A stretch of 64,000 bases of DNA, taken from assembly GCA_022824945.1 (NCBI GenBank), contig JAJDYX010000017.1:83847-147846 (forward strand), in the 5' to 3' direction. The notes beneath the pieces were generated by a model. It was not told the DNA's origin. It worked only from the letters and a program-made list of their open reading frames with translations, and ran no database searches. A program made the position numbers and the translations under genes. Numbering within the stretch: position 1 is the stretch's first letter; every line of letters starts with the position of its first letter. Below, piece by piece: positions 52,286-59,689 of this stretch. The stretch comes from Candidatus Latescibacterota bacterium (GTDB lineage Bacteria > Latescibacterota > UBA2968).

Positions 52286-52885
52286 ATAAAATTAATTCTC
52301 ATCGGAGGTTCATCCCATAGCGGGAAGTCGGCACTATCTGAGTCGATAGCCGAAAACCTGGGATGGAATCGAATCTCCACAGACACACTTGCCCGGCATC
52401 CTGGCCGACCGTGGAGACCTGAGCCAGAAAAAGTACCCGACCATGTGGCGGAACACTATCTCTCCCTGTCAGTTGACGAACTGATCAAAGATGTGCTCCA
52501 TCACTACAGGGTCAATGTATGGCCGAAGGTTGAGGAAATTGTCGCATCTCACATCCACGATCCTTCAAGCAATGGACTAATCATAGAAGGATCAGCACTA
52601 TGGCCCGAACTTGTAGCAACCCTGAACTTCGACAATATTGCTGCATTATGGCTCACAGCGAGTGAGGGGGTTTTTCGACAGAGGATCCGCAATGAAAGCC
52701 TGTATCATTCGAAGTCTCTTCGGGAACGAAGGATGATCGATAAGTTTCTGGAACGCACGCTCGTCTATAACGCACAGATGATTGAGATTGCCAACCAGCA
52801 TGGGTTCATTCTCGTAGATGTTCTACAATTCAATTTAGCAGAGCTGACTCAAAGGTGCTTATCAATACTCAGGAGTTCCCGCTGA
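52286..52885 (+). CDS. P-loop kinase-like protein with non-standard ATA start
   Basis: The frame encodes KLILIGGSSHSGKSALSESI, with Walker A GGSSHSGKS at residues 7-15, then a ~185-residue nucleotide-kinase-like body with GLIIEGSALWPEL and an Arg-rich lid (RQRIRNESLYHSKSLRERR). It would phosphorylate a small molecule, in the style of 2-phosphoglycerate kinase-like P-loop proteins. No ATG, GTG or TTG lies before the Walker motif. AAGGAG at 52272-52277 is placed eight bases before an ATA (52286), where ATG would be expected. ATT at 52280 is too close. Either initiation uses a rare codon or the start has mutated. The next in-frame candidate, GTG at 52445, would remove the nucleotide site. Confidence 0.7.
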   Translation: MKLILIGGSSHSGKSALSESIAENLGWNRISTDTLARHPGRPWRPEPEKVPDHVAEHYLSLSVDELIKDVLHHYRVNVWPKVEEIVASHIHDPSSNGLIIEGSALWPELVATLNFDNIAALWLTASEGVFRQRIRNESLYHSKSLRERRMIDKFLERTLVYNAQMIEIANQHGFILVDVLQFNLAELTQRCLSILRSSR

Positions 52886-52915
52886 ATAGGCTATTTAGCG
52901 GGAGCCTTTTATTGA
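52878..52915 (+). terminator. Intrinsic terminator overlapping the kinase stop codon
   Basis: CCCGCTGAATA pairs with TATTTAGCGGG (one G-U) around loop GGC, followed by AGCCTTTTATT. The TGA stop at 52883-52885 lies inside the left arm. Confidence 0.7.
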
Positions 52916-52926
52916 GGAATTAGATA

Positions 52927-53373
52927 ATGATAAGAACCATCACAGCAGAGGATCTAGGAGACTGTGCGCGTCTATACGTGAAGGTCTTCTCCGAATGGCC
53001 GTACGAGGAATCGTGGAATGTCACTCAGGCTCACCAGTACCTCAGCCGATTCTGGAAATTCGATCCCGAACATTGCCTCCTCGCCCTCGACAAAGATGAC
53101 GTGATCGGAGCGATGTTCGGATACTGCTATCCCTGGCAAGACCGAATCAACTACTACATGCAAGAACTTTTTGTCGATCCCGATCAAAGGCGGTCGGGCC
53201 ACGGACGAAGACTGGTGCGTCACCTGCTCGACAAGCTCGGAGAATCAGATGTATCCATGTCCTTAATTGCCAATGAAGCAACGCCAGCAGCCGCGTTCTA
53301 TGAGGAATTTGGGCTGCGACAGCACAGATACTACAAGTTCTATTGCGGTACCATAAACACGAATATGAAATAA
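52927..53373 (+). CDS. GNAT-family N-acetyltransferase
   Basis: This 148-residue single-domain GNAT has the acetyl-CoA binding loop QRRSGHGRRLVRHLL (about 87-101), preceded by the beta-bulge strand YYMQELFVDPD, and the C-terminal ATPAAAFYEEFGLRQHRYYKF. Acceptor unknown; relatives acetylate aminoglycosides, amino acids or polyamines. GAGGAAT precedes the ATG. It lies between the kinase terminator and another GNAT gene that is split by an IS element. Confidence 0.88.
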   Translation: MIRTITAEDLGDCARLYVKVFSEWPYEESWNVTQAHQYLSRFWKFDPEHCLLALDKDDVIGAMFGYCYPWQDRINYYMQELFVDPDQRRSGHGRRLVRHLLDKLGESDVSMSLIANEATPAAAFYEEFGLRQHRYYKFYCGTINTNMK

Positions 53374-53728
53374 TCCGTCTTAATAACACATCACACCATG
53401 CAAATCGAGAATATCAAGCACCACCTCGACGCCATTGACACGCTATCACAAGCGCAATTTGAACTGTGGGGACCTCTTACAGGGCGAAACACACTAAAAG
53501 AATATCGCGAGTTACTCCACTTTGCCGCCGAATCCAAAAGCCTGCCAACCACGCTCGTTGCCGTAGAAAACGCAACCGTCCTCGGTTCCGTAAACGTACT
53601 CGAAAACGATTTGCCACTCCGTCCTGATATTGCACCCTGGTTGGCTCAATTATTTGTCTTTCCAAATTTTCGACGTCGGGGTGCTGGCGCATTGCTAATT
53701 GAGGGTGCGATTGCAGAGACCCGGGATC

Positions 53729-53767
53729 TGTAACCCAAAATTTGAACCAGTTTGATGGCTAATTTAC
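53729..53767 (+). repeat. IS3 inverted repeat, left end
   Basis: Begins TGTAACCC and shares TTGAACC and GGCTAATT with the reverse complement of the right end. Confidence 0.75.
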
Positions 53768-53768
53768 G

Positions 53769-54677
53769 CTAAGGGTCAGCCGTGATATTTCTCATAAGAA
53801 TTGCCTGCACCACTTCTTGTGGCGTCTGGTAGCTCAAGGCAGAATGCCGTCGGCCCTGATTGTAATACGTCATTTGCTTGTCTATCACACAGATAAGTTC
53901 TGCCAAAGATTCTGTGTGCATCATCAAAGTTTTGTTTTCTGTCTTAAAACGTCCCCAGAAGGACTCAATCCACGGATTATCTTTTGCTCCGTTCATTGCA
54001 AAAGAAATCCGAGCACGTTCTCTTATCAACACACGATGTAGCCAGTCGTATGAGGTATAAACTGAATCGCGGTCGTGATGGATGAGAATGTCTTTAAGTC
54101 TCCTGTCCAAACAGCTCAGGTTATTTTGCAACTGGTCCAGGCAATACATCGCCAGAGCACGATTGCGATGTGCCCCTACGCCAAAGCCTGCGATCCATCG
54201 GGTCTGGATGTCCAAAAAGGCCATTAACCACGCTTTCTTTTGCCCCTGACAATAGAACAATTCTGTAAAGTCGGTGCAAAAGACACACAGCGGATCAACA
54301 GTGCGTTTCTGAACTAAATTGGCGTCTTGTCCAACCTCGCTTATCAGCTTCAATACCGGATTCTTGCCACGTTTTGGCAGATGACGAGGTAAGTCCAACT
54401 CATAGGTTGACAATACCTTACGCAACCGCTTATGATTGACCACGATGCCGGTACGGGCTTTTATATCTTCCTTGATGCGGCGATACCCATAATCAGGATG
54501 ATGCCGGATCGTGGTGATGATCTCGTCCTTTATCTGCTCATCTGACCTCGAACAAGATGCCCGACCGCGACGATAATGAAGCGTCCCTTTGGACAAGCCT
54601 AACGCTCGGCAGCATATATTCAGACCATACCTGTCTTTATGCTTTTCGACCAGTTCGACTTTATCAGACACGCTCAA
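53769..54677 (-). CDS. IS3-family transposase OrfB (DDE integrase domain)
   Basis: This 302-residue frame contains an HTH_21-like segment (about 45-100, HHPDYGYRRIKEDIKARTG) and an rve integrase core. The DDE residues are Asp136 (FCTDFTEL), Asp202 (IHHDRDSVY) and Glu238 (NPWIESFWGRFKTE), with the 35-residue spacing of the family. HHDRDS replaces the usual HSDRGS. It is in the -1 frame relative to OrfA. The only independent start is a TTG overlapping the OrfA stop, so the functional product is more likely an OrfAB fusion made by frameshifting at 54686-54692. Confidence 0.92.
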   Translation of the reverse strand: MSVSDKVELVEKHKDRYGLNICCRALGLSKGTLHYRRGRASCSRSDEQIKDEIITTIRHHPDYGYRRIKEDIKARTGIVVNHKRLRKVLSTYELDLPRHLPKRGKNPVLKLISEVGQDANLVQKRTVDPLCVFCTDFTELFYCQGQKKAWLMAFLDIQTRWIAGFGVGAHRNRALAMYCLDQLQNNLSCLDRRLKDILIHHDRDSVYTSYDWLHRVLIRERARISFAMNGAKDNPWIESFWGRFKTENKTLMMHTESLAELICVIDKQMTYYNQGRRHSALSYQTPQEVVQAILMRNITADP

Positions 54678-54958
54678 CGGTTGCCTAAAAAATTTTTGAG
54701 CAGAGCCAGTTCAACTTCTTTCTGACCCAGCAGGCGCTCCAGATCAGACACACGCGCTTCATACGTCTTGACCGTATCATTGCCAGAGAAAATCTCGGCA
54801 CCGCTGTCTATAAACTGACGCTTCCATTTGGATAGACTTACCGGATGCACATCGTAAGCACGAGCGACTTCTGCATCCTCTTTGTCCGAGGTCAATGCCT
54901 CTAACACGATCTGGAACTTGAGTTTAGCGGAATAGGACTTCTTGGATCTCTTCGACAT
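54674..54958 (-). CDS. IS3-family transposase OrfA (helix-turn-helix)
   Basis: This 94-residue protein has the HTH_Tnp_1 start (RSKKSYSAKLKFQIVLEAL, with VARAYDVHPVSLSKWKRQF) and a C-terminal leucine-zipper-like coil (ARVSDLERLLGQKEVELALL). It binds the IS ends and, as an OrfAB fusion, provides the DNA-binding half of the transposase. GGAGGAGATACC lies before the ATG. The slippery site is at its very end, four codons before the stop. Confidence 0.9.
   Translation of the reverse strand: MSKRSKKSYSAKLKFQIVLEALTSDKEDAEVARAYDVHPVSLSKWKRQFIDSGAEIFSGNDTVKTYEARVSDLERLLGQKEVELALLKNFLGNR
54686..54692 (-). promoter_or_regulatory. -1 frameshift heptamer in the IS3 element
   Basis: On the minus strand the heptamer T TTT TTA lies in the OrfA frame (codons AAT TTT TTA GGC). 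A -1 slip here joins OrfA to the OrfB frame. Confidence 0.75.
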
Positions 54959-55003
54959 GGTATCTCCTCCTGTTGGTGAGAAAATACCACGCTGATACCC
55001 AAT

Positions 55004-55042
55004 GTCAATTAGCCTTTATACCGGTTCAACTAATGGGGCGCA
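55004..55042 (-). repeat. IS3 inverted repeat, right end
   Basis: The reverse complement begins TGCGCCCC and matches the left end at the TTGAACC and GGCTAATT cores. Confidence 0.75.
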
Positions 55043-55329
55043 CTTCACCGAAAGCTGAACAGGTCAATACTCTATTTGTACACATCGGGAACGCTACCGA
55101 GTTATTACGAAAAACTCGGATGGTCTCGTATGGAAGAGATCGCGTACCTGGGCAAGCACAGAGTGATAATGGCCTATAAAATCGATTTGGGAATAAAATA
55201 GGCGCGATTACTGCGAAATAGATGAAGGGAAGGCTTCTTGATTTATGCACACCCCTCAGTTATATGATTGTTTTTTAATAAATTTAACCTATATTTCTTT
55301 ATAAAAGTAATGGGGCCCGGAGAAGGAAC

Positions 55330-55512
55330 ATGATAGAAAAAGTCGTTCGAAAGCGAAACCTGACAACGCATTCCCAGGCAAAAGAAGATCTGGCCTACTG
55401 GCTAAGTCGGCCTGCAGAAGAGCGGGTTTTAGCCGTAGAATATCTCAGGCGACAACACCATGGAAGTACAGGAAGACTTCAAAGAGTTGCTCGCGTTATT
55501 AAACGCGCATGA
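55330..55512 (+). CDS. Small protein of a putative nucleotidyltransferase toxin-antitoxin pair
   Basis: This 60-residue basic protein (MIEKVVRKRNL, then EDLAYWLSRPAEERVLAVEY, then LRRQHHGSTGRLQRVARVI) resembles small proteins often found just upstream of nucleotidyltransferase-type (AbiEii/NTase-like) genes. CCCGGAGAAGGAAC precedes the ATG. The presumed partner begins inside its 3' end (55460) and is truncated, so the module is probably dead. The assignment rests on remembered family context. Confidence 0.55.
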   Translation: MIEKVVRKRNLTTHSQAKEDLAYWLSRPAEERVLAVEYLRRQHHGSTGRLQRVARVIKRA

Positions 55513-55567
55513 TAAAAACCACCGATATCCTCTATTAAAAGAAAAAGCCTTGCAGAATCCTCTGTAA
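55460..55567 (+). pseudogene. Truncated start of a nucleotidyltransferase-like partner gene
   Basis: The frame MEVQEDFKELLALLNAHD runs on into unrelated KNHRYPLLKEKALQNPL and a stop. The first part matches the beginning of NTase-type proteins, whose nucleotide-binding core is missing. The end of the frame forms the left arm and loop of a terminator. Confidence 0.5.
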
Positions 55568-55576
55568 GGCTTTTTT
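55544..55576 (+). terminator. Intrinsic terminator
   Basis: AAAGCCTTGCAGA pairs with TCTGTAAGGCTTT (one G-U) around ATCC, followed by further Ts. Confidence 0.85.
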
Positions 55577-55686
55577 GCGGCATTAATCTTTACTCACCCC
55601 TCTCGCGCAATATAGAAACCATCCGGCTGATAGAACGGTCAAAAAATAAATCTCCGTTGTAAGACGCTATCTATCAGGGAGGATTC

Positions 55687-56031
55687 ATGACCATCATACG
55701 ATACCCGGGAAAAGCGGTTGGCCGCAGTGAATCTGTCGAACACAATGGCATCCTCTATACAGCCGTCATTGCGCCGGACTTATCTGCAGACTTCAAAAGC
55801 CAGACCCGGCAGGCACTCAAACAGTTAGACACAAATCTCACTGAGGCAGAAACCGATAGAACCTGTCTCCTCTCCGTCACGGTCTATATCACAGACATGT
55901 CAAAAAAACCCATCCTGAACGATATTTGGGACGCCTGGATTGGTCCATACAACTGGCCCCAGCGCGCCTGTATAGAAACCAAGCTCGAAGGAAATACACT
56001 TGTAGAGATAGTCGCGATCGCTGCGAAATAA
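55687..56031 (+). CDS. RidA (YjgF/YER057c/UK114) family protein
   Basis: This 114-residue protein has the RidA pattern: GILYTAVIAPDLSADFKSQT, QALKQLDTNL, LLSVTVYITDM, and the active-site part PQRACIETKLEG with Arg93 and Glu107. RidA proteins hydrolyse reactive enamine/imine intermediates, usually as trimers in the cytoplasm. The spacing and Arg are conserved, so deaminase activity is plausible. GGGAGGATTC precedes the ATG. A Nudix gene follows after 24 bases, in a plus-strand run of small enzymes. Confidence 0.88.
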   Translation: MTIIRYPGKAVGRSESVEHNGILYTAVIAPDLSADFKSQTRQALKQLDTNLTEAETDRTCLLSVTVYITDMSKKPILNDIWDAWIGPYNWPQRACIETKLEGNTLVEIVAIAAK

Positions 56032-56055
56032 CATCAAACTGAAGGAACGATCATA

Positions 56056-56547
56056 ATGGATACACACATCAGAGTCAGCACAAAAGCTCTCATACTTCGA
56101 GACAACGCCATTCTGCTCGTGGAATACGATGACGAATCGGGATTACACTACAATATGCCGGGAGGCGGCGTTGAACCGTATGAGACTCTGGAAGAGGCAC
56201 TTAAAAGAGAAGTGATAGAAGAGACCTGTGCTGAAGCCGCAATAGGTCGGCCACTCATCATCACGGAATACGAACCAAAGAGAAATGCATTCTGGGGAGG
56301 AACGCGTCACTCACTCACAGTAATCTTCGAGTGCAAGCTCACAGGTGATACAGAACCCCGGATGCCACAAAAACCAGACCCCAATCAGACAGCGGTCAAA
56401 TGGATTCCCCTCGTTGATCTCGAAAAAGTGGAATTACTCCCACACGTCACAGATCACATTCTGGCTTACGCGAACAAACAGGGAAACCACGACCCAATCT
56501 ATCTCTGCGAACCCATAAACCCCGATAAAGTGCAGAAGTATCTTTGA
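56056..56547 (+). CDS. Nudix hydrolase
   Basis: This 163-residue protein has a full Nudix box, G37-x5-E43-x7-R51-E52-V-x-E55-E56-x-C, within GGGVEPYETLEEALKREVIE. It would cleave a nucleoside diphosphate linked to another moiety, with Mg2+. ARKALILRDNAILLVEY-like beta strands lead into the box. Substrate unknown. AAGGAACGATCATA precedes the ATG. The stop lies 32 bases before the next methyltransferase gene. Confidence 0.92.
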   Translation: MDTHIRVSTKALILRDNAILLVEYDDESGLHYNMPGGGVEPYETLEEALKREVIEETCAEAAIGRPLIITEYEPKRNAFWGGTRHSLTVIFECKLTGDTEPRMPQKPDPNQTAVKWIPLVDLEKVELLPHVTDHILAYANKQGNHDPIYLCEPINPDKVQKYL

Positions 56548-56579
56548 TGCACTCGGACAACAAAAGAACGGTTTAGACC

Positions 56580-57293
56580 ATGGCAAAATTTGAAGAATCC
56601 AGATGGGGCGAAACAGAATACGCCCAGGAATATCAAGATCATTCGCAACACTTTTTACCCGAACGAAATACGCATTTCGAGATACTTGCTTCATTCTATC
56701 AGCATTTTGTTCAGAAAAAGCGCGTTCTCGATCTCGGATGTGGAGATGGAATTATAAGCGAAAGACTATTTCTTATAGACCCTCATATCCAATTAGTCGC
56801 GGTCGATGGCTCAGAAGAAATGCTATCAGCCGCTAAAAAGAGGCTCGATGTATATGACGTGGAAAATTTCATCAAAATGCCTTTCGAAGATATAATCGAA
56901 GGCAACTTCAATTTGGGCACCTTCGACTTCATTGTCTCTTGCTTCGCCATTCACCACCTGGAGAAATTACAAAGACGAGGGCTATTTGAAAAAATTTTGA
57001 ATATGTTAGCGCCAAACGCGTATTTTCTGAATATCGATATTGTTTTACCAACAACCGAACCCCTCGAAAACTGGTATTACGACCTTTGGAGAGAATGGAT
57101 TCAAAATCATGAAGCGCGAGAAAACCTCTCTGAATCCTTTTCACATATTCCCGATGAAGCGCGTGTTCGTCCCGAGAACTTTTATGACACCCTGGAGAGC
57201 CAACTTGAGGATTTACAGATAGTCGGCTTTGAGGAAGTCGCCTGCCATTACCGACATGGGCTTTTTGGAATATATAGCGGAAGAAAGCTCTGA
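56580..57293 (+). CDS. Class I SAM-dependent methyltransferase
   Basis: This 237-residue protein has motif I VLDLGCGDGIISERL (49-63), the acidic ribose contact in VAVDGSEEML, and FDFIVSCFAIHHLEKLQ. It is like the many small-molecule methyltransferases of the Methyltransf_25 group. The C-terminus (VACHYRHGLFGIYSGRKL) is normal for such enzymes. Acceptor unknown. It is followed after 33 bases by another methyltransferase of a different subgroup, so the pair is not a recent duplication. Confidence 0.88.
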   Translation: MAKFEESRWGETEYAQEYQDHSQHFLPERNTHFEILASFYQHFVQKKRVLDLGCGDGIISERLFLIDPHIQLVAVDGSEEMLSAAKKRLDVYDVENFIKMPFEDIIEGNFNLGTFDFIVSCFAIHHLEKLQRRGLFEKILNMLAPNAYFLNIDIVLPTTEPLENWYYDLWREWIQNHEARENLSESFSHIPDEARVRPENFYDTLESQLEDLQIVGFEEVACHYRHGLFGIYSGRKL

Positions 57294-57326
57294 CGGAAAA
57301 GCCATAAACCGGAGATATTGTCAAAT

Positions 57327-58133
57327 ATGGATCCATCCATCCTCAATTACTACGGAACCTCTTATAATGAAATTGACCGATTCAATGACGGCACCGGTAG
57401 CCTGGAGTACATACGCTCGAAACAGATTCTGGATCGGTACTTACCCCAAGTTCCTGTCAACATCCTTGATGTCGGTGGCGGTCCAGGCGCGTATTCGTCC
57501 TGGCTCGCAGAGAAAGGACACAAAGTCCATCTGGTTGATCCCGTCCTTCGACATCTCAAGGAGGCGGAAGAACGCGCAAGAAAGAATCCTCTGGCAAGCA
57601 TCCAGCAGGACGATGCTCGCAGCCTGAACTGGTCAGACGAAACCATGGACATCGTCTTGCTCATGGGACCACTATATCACCTTACGAAGGCCGAAGATCG
57701 AAAAAAGGCACTTCGCGAAGCCAGAAGAGTTCTGAAACCCGGAGGACGCCTGTTTGCAGCTGCAATTACGCGATTTGCATCTCTACTTGACGGAATAAGA
57801 TCCGGGGCGATCCTCGATCCAGCCTTCCGAGCAATTGTAGAGCGTGACCTGAAAGACGGACAACATCGCAATCCCGAAGAAAACAAAGATTACTTTACCA
57901 CTGCCTACTTCCATCGCCCGGAGGAACTGGCTATCGAAATCACTGAATGCGGATTCGCCCAATGCCAGACACTTGCCGTAGAAGGTGCCGCCTGGTTGCT
58001 CGGAGATATAAAAGATCAATTGGAAGATTCTGAACGCCGCGAAATACTTCTCGATGCAATACAGAAACTTGAGGCAGAGCCTTCTCTACTTGGCGCTTCT
58101 CCACACATTATGGCAGTAGCCAGGAAACCTTGA
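57327..58133 (+). CDS. Class I SAM-dependent methyltransferase
   Basis: This 268-residue protein has motif I NILDVGGGPGAYSSWLAEKG, the acidic HLVDP strand end, DIVLLMGPLYHLTKAEDR, and EARRVLKPGGRLFAAAITR. These are typical of the common YxRF/N-rich Methyltransf_11 group (RYxx-type opening MDPSILNYYGTSYNEIDRF). A TTG three codons earlier (57318) is too close to GGAG, so the ATG at 57327 is preferred, although its spacing is long. It belongs to the run of small enzymes before permease 8. Confidence 0.88.
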   Translation: MDPSILNYYGTSYNEIDRFNDGTGSLEYIRSKQILDRYLPQVPVNILDVGGGPGAYSSWLAEKGHKVHLVDPVLRHLKEAEERARKNPLASIQQDDARSLNWSDETMDIVLLMGPLYHLTKAEDRKKALREARRVLKPGGRLFAAAITRFASLLDGIRSGAILDPAFRAIVERDLKDGQHRNPEENKDYFTTAYFHRPEELAIEITECGFAQCQTLAVEGAAWLLGDIKDQLEDSERREILLDAIQKLEAEPSLLGASPHIMAVARKP

Positions 58134-58148
58134 GAGCTATATCCTGAT

Positions 58149-59087
58149 ATGCTACTGGGTCGCAATCCAACATGGCACGGCTTGATAGACGGGAAAATGC
58201 CCCCTTTCCCTGCGGCAGTTGTACGAGATGTTCTCACCCGTTTTGGGATCGAAAAGCCAGCCAGAATAAAAGCATGGCCTTTCGGCCCATTTGATATTAT
58301 AGCTGCCTTTGAATATCGCAACACCCCCTATCTCTTAAAGGGGCGCCATGTCGAACAACGAGGCATCAAATCACTGTATCAAACGCAGGACATACAAAAA
58401 CAACTCCTGCAACTGGGCTTTCCCGTATCAGACTTTATAGCCAATTCTTTTGGCGAAACACTGGTAGAAGGTCCCGACTGGCAGAACGAAAAAAATATCT
58501 TCTATGAAATTCAGACCATTCTTCCCGGCGTGCCATTTTCTCCTGATACGCGCACAGCTTCCTTATCTGGGAAACTACTCGGACAACTCCACCTCCTCGG
58601 GCAAGAAATTCAATCGGATCTCCTGAGCAAGTTTTACTACATTGATACGTTTGTGAGCAGATTACCCAATCTGTTACAGGCATTCCTTCAAGATGGTCAG
58701 AGTTTACAACGCGGGGAAAGCCAGGAGATCCAAGACTCCATATCGCGATTATCGGACACTTCGACACGTTCTTCACTTACACATCGCTTGACACACGGCG
58801 ACTTCACACCCGATAATCTCCTGGTGAATCAGGACGAACTTTTCTTGATCGATAATGATGAATTCGGATTTGGCGTTGCGGCGGTCGATATCGCGTGGGG
58901 GCTAACCTATTTGTTTGGTCTGAACATCGGATTGGGACAGATCTTCCTGAATGAATACAGAAAGCACATCCCCGAATTTGCCGAAAATGATCTTTTGGCT
59001 GTTAAAGACTACCTGCTGGCCTTAAATTTACAAGCGTATAATGTGTCGGAATTGTTAGCTATCCTGCATACATTGCTCGCTAAATAA
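58149..59087 (+). CDS. APH-like phosphotransferase
   Basis: This 312-residue protein is of the aminoglycoside-phosphotransferase/choline-kinase fold. The nucleotide-binding Lys64 is in YLLKGRHV, and the Brenner motif reads H216-G-D218-F-T-P-D-N223, followed by the metal Asp235 in LFLIDNDEFGFG. The catalytic set is complete, so ATP-dependent phosphorylation of a hydroxyl is likely. The substrate (antibiotic, spore-coat-like sugar or metabolite) is unknown. The ribosome site is poor (only a TATATCCTGAT leader), so the start may be wrong. It sits 15 bases after the previous methyltransferase. Confidence 0.82.
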   Translation: MLLGRNPTWHGLIDGKMPPFPAAVVRDVLTRFGIEKPARIKAWPFGPFDIIAAFEYRNTPYLLKGRHVEQRGIKSLYQTQDIQKQLLQLGFPVSDFIANSFGETLVEGPDWQNEKNIFYEIQTILPGVPFSPDTRTASLSGKLLGQLHLLGQEIQSDLLSKFYYIDTFVSRLPNLLQAFLQDGQSLQRGESQEIQDSISRLSDTSTRSSLTHRLTHGDFTPDNLLVNQDELFLIDNDEFGFGVAAVDIAWGLTYLFGLNIGLGQIFLNEYRKHIPEFAENDLLAVKDYLLALNLQAYNVSELLAILHTLLAK

Positions 59088-59101
59088 AAGGAAAAACAAA
59101 T

Positions 59102-59689
59102 ATGTGGAATCCGGTTGAGACTCAATTTTACGTCAAGCAGAATCCCGTTGGCATAATAGCCATCGGAGACTTTCAAGAAGCTCATACAATTCGAACATTT
59201 GCCGAAGAGCTAAATCTGGCAGTCAGATTCTATAGAATCGGAACACCGGGTGATTTTCTGAAGGTCATCAGTCGTGAATCTGAATTGCCTCCCTGCATCA
59301 TTATCTGCGGTCACGGAGATGAGAACGGGATTGTCTTCGGCGACTACATGGAGGGCATTGATACATCAATGCTAAAGGACGAGAGCATGCCGCCAGAGAG
59401 TATTAAAAAACATGCAAATCTGACTGATCGAATTGTTGTGAATACGTGTTGTGTAGGTGGGACAGACGCAATGGCAAGCGCATTCTTGAAGAGTAATCCG
59501 AGGTGCTATATTGGATCTTTAGATTACCAAAATGCCGCGTCAACGACCATCTTCGTGACATTATTTTTGGATCAGTTATTGCGAAAAAATAAGCCAGTGC
59601 AGGAAGCGTGGTATCAGGCTGCCTCTTATGACGATGAGACACGTCACCTTGCTTTTTATGATTCCGATGGATGTCAAAAAATCGAATAG
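59102..59689 (+). CDS. Caspase/CHAT-like (clan CD) cysteine peptidase-like protein
   Basis: This 195-residue protein has the two landmarks of caspase-fold peptidases. His71 is in PCIIICGHGDENGIVFGDY, after a hydrophobic strand. Cys116 and Cys117 are in RIVVNTCCVGGTDAMASAFL, also after a strand. The later YIGSLDYQNAASTTIFVTLF and PVQEAWYQAASYD also fit a CHAT/C25-like domain. A protease or protease-like effector acting in the cytoplasm is a reasonable guess. There is no other domain for targeting. AAAGGAAAAAC stands before the ATG. The next gene's frame opens inside its 3' end. Confidence 0.65.
   Translation: MWNPVETQFYVKQNPVGIIAIGDFQEAHTIRTFAEELNLAVRFYRIGTPGDFLKVISRESELPPCIIICGHGDENGIVFGDYMEGIDTSMLKDESMPPESIKKHANLTDRIVVNTCCVGGTDAMASAFLKSNPRCYIGSLDYQNAASTTIFVTLFLDQLLRKNKPVQEAWYQAASYDDETRHLAFYDSDGCQKIE

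Larger units (their letters stand above)
53729..55042 (-). mobile_element. IS3-family insertion sequence, about 1.31 kb
   Basis: The element carries overlapping orfA and orfB on the minus strand, bounded by imperfect 39-bp inverted repeats at 53729-53767 and 55004-55042 (shared core TTGAACC and GGCTAATT). It interrupts a GNAT gene. Both reading frames and both ends are intact, so it may still be mobile. Confidence 0.88.
53398..55201 (+). pseudogene. GNAT acetyltransferase gene split by an IS3-type insertion
   Basis: The 5' part (53398-53730) encodes 111 residues of a GNAT with the acetyl-CoA loop PNFRRRGAGALLIEGAIAET, and stops at once inside the IS. After the element the frame resumes at 55043 and encodes about 52 residues (LHRKLNRSILYLYTSGTLPS, YYEKLGWSRMEEIAYLGKH, then IMAYKIDLGIK) up to TAG at 55201. 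These are the missing beta strands and helix of a GNAT. Joining the halves gives a protein of about 160 residues, normal for the family. The 3' half is undamaged, so the insertion looks recent. No clear target duplication longer than two bases could be read. Confidence 0.85.
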
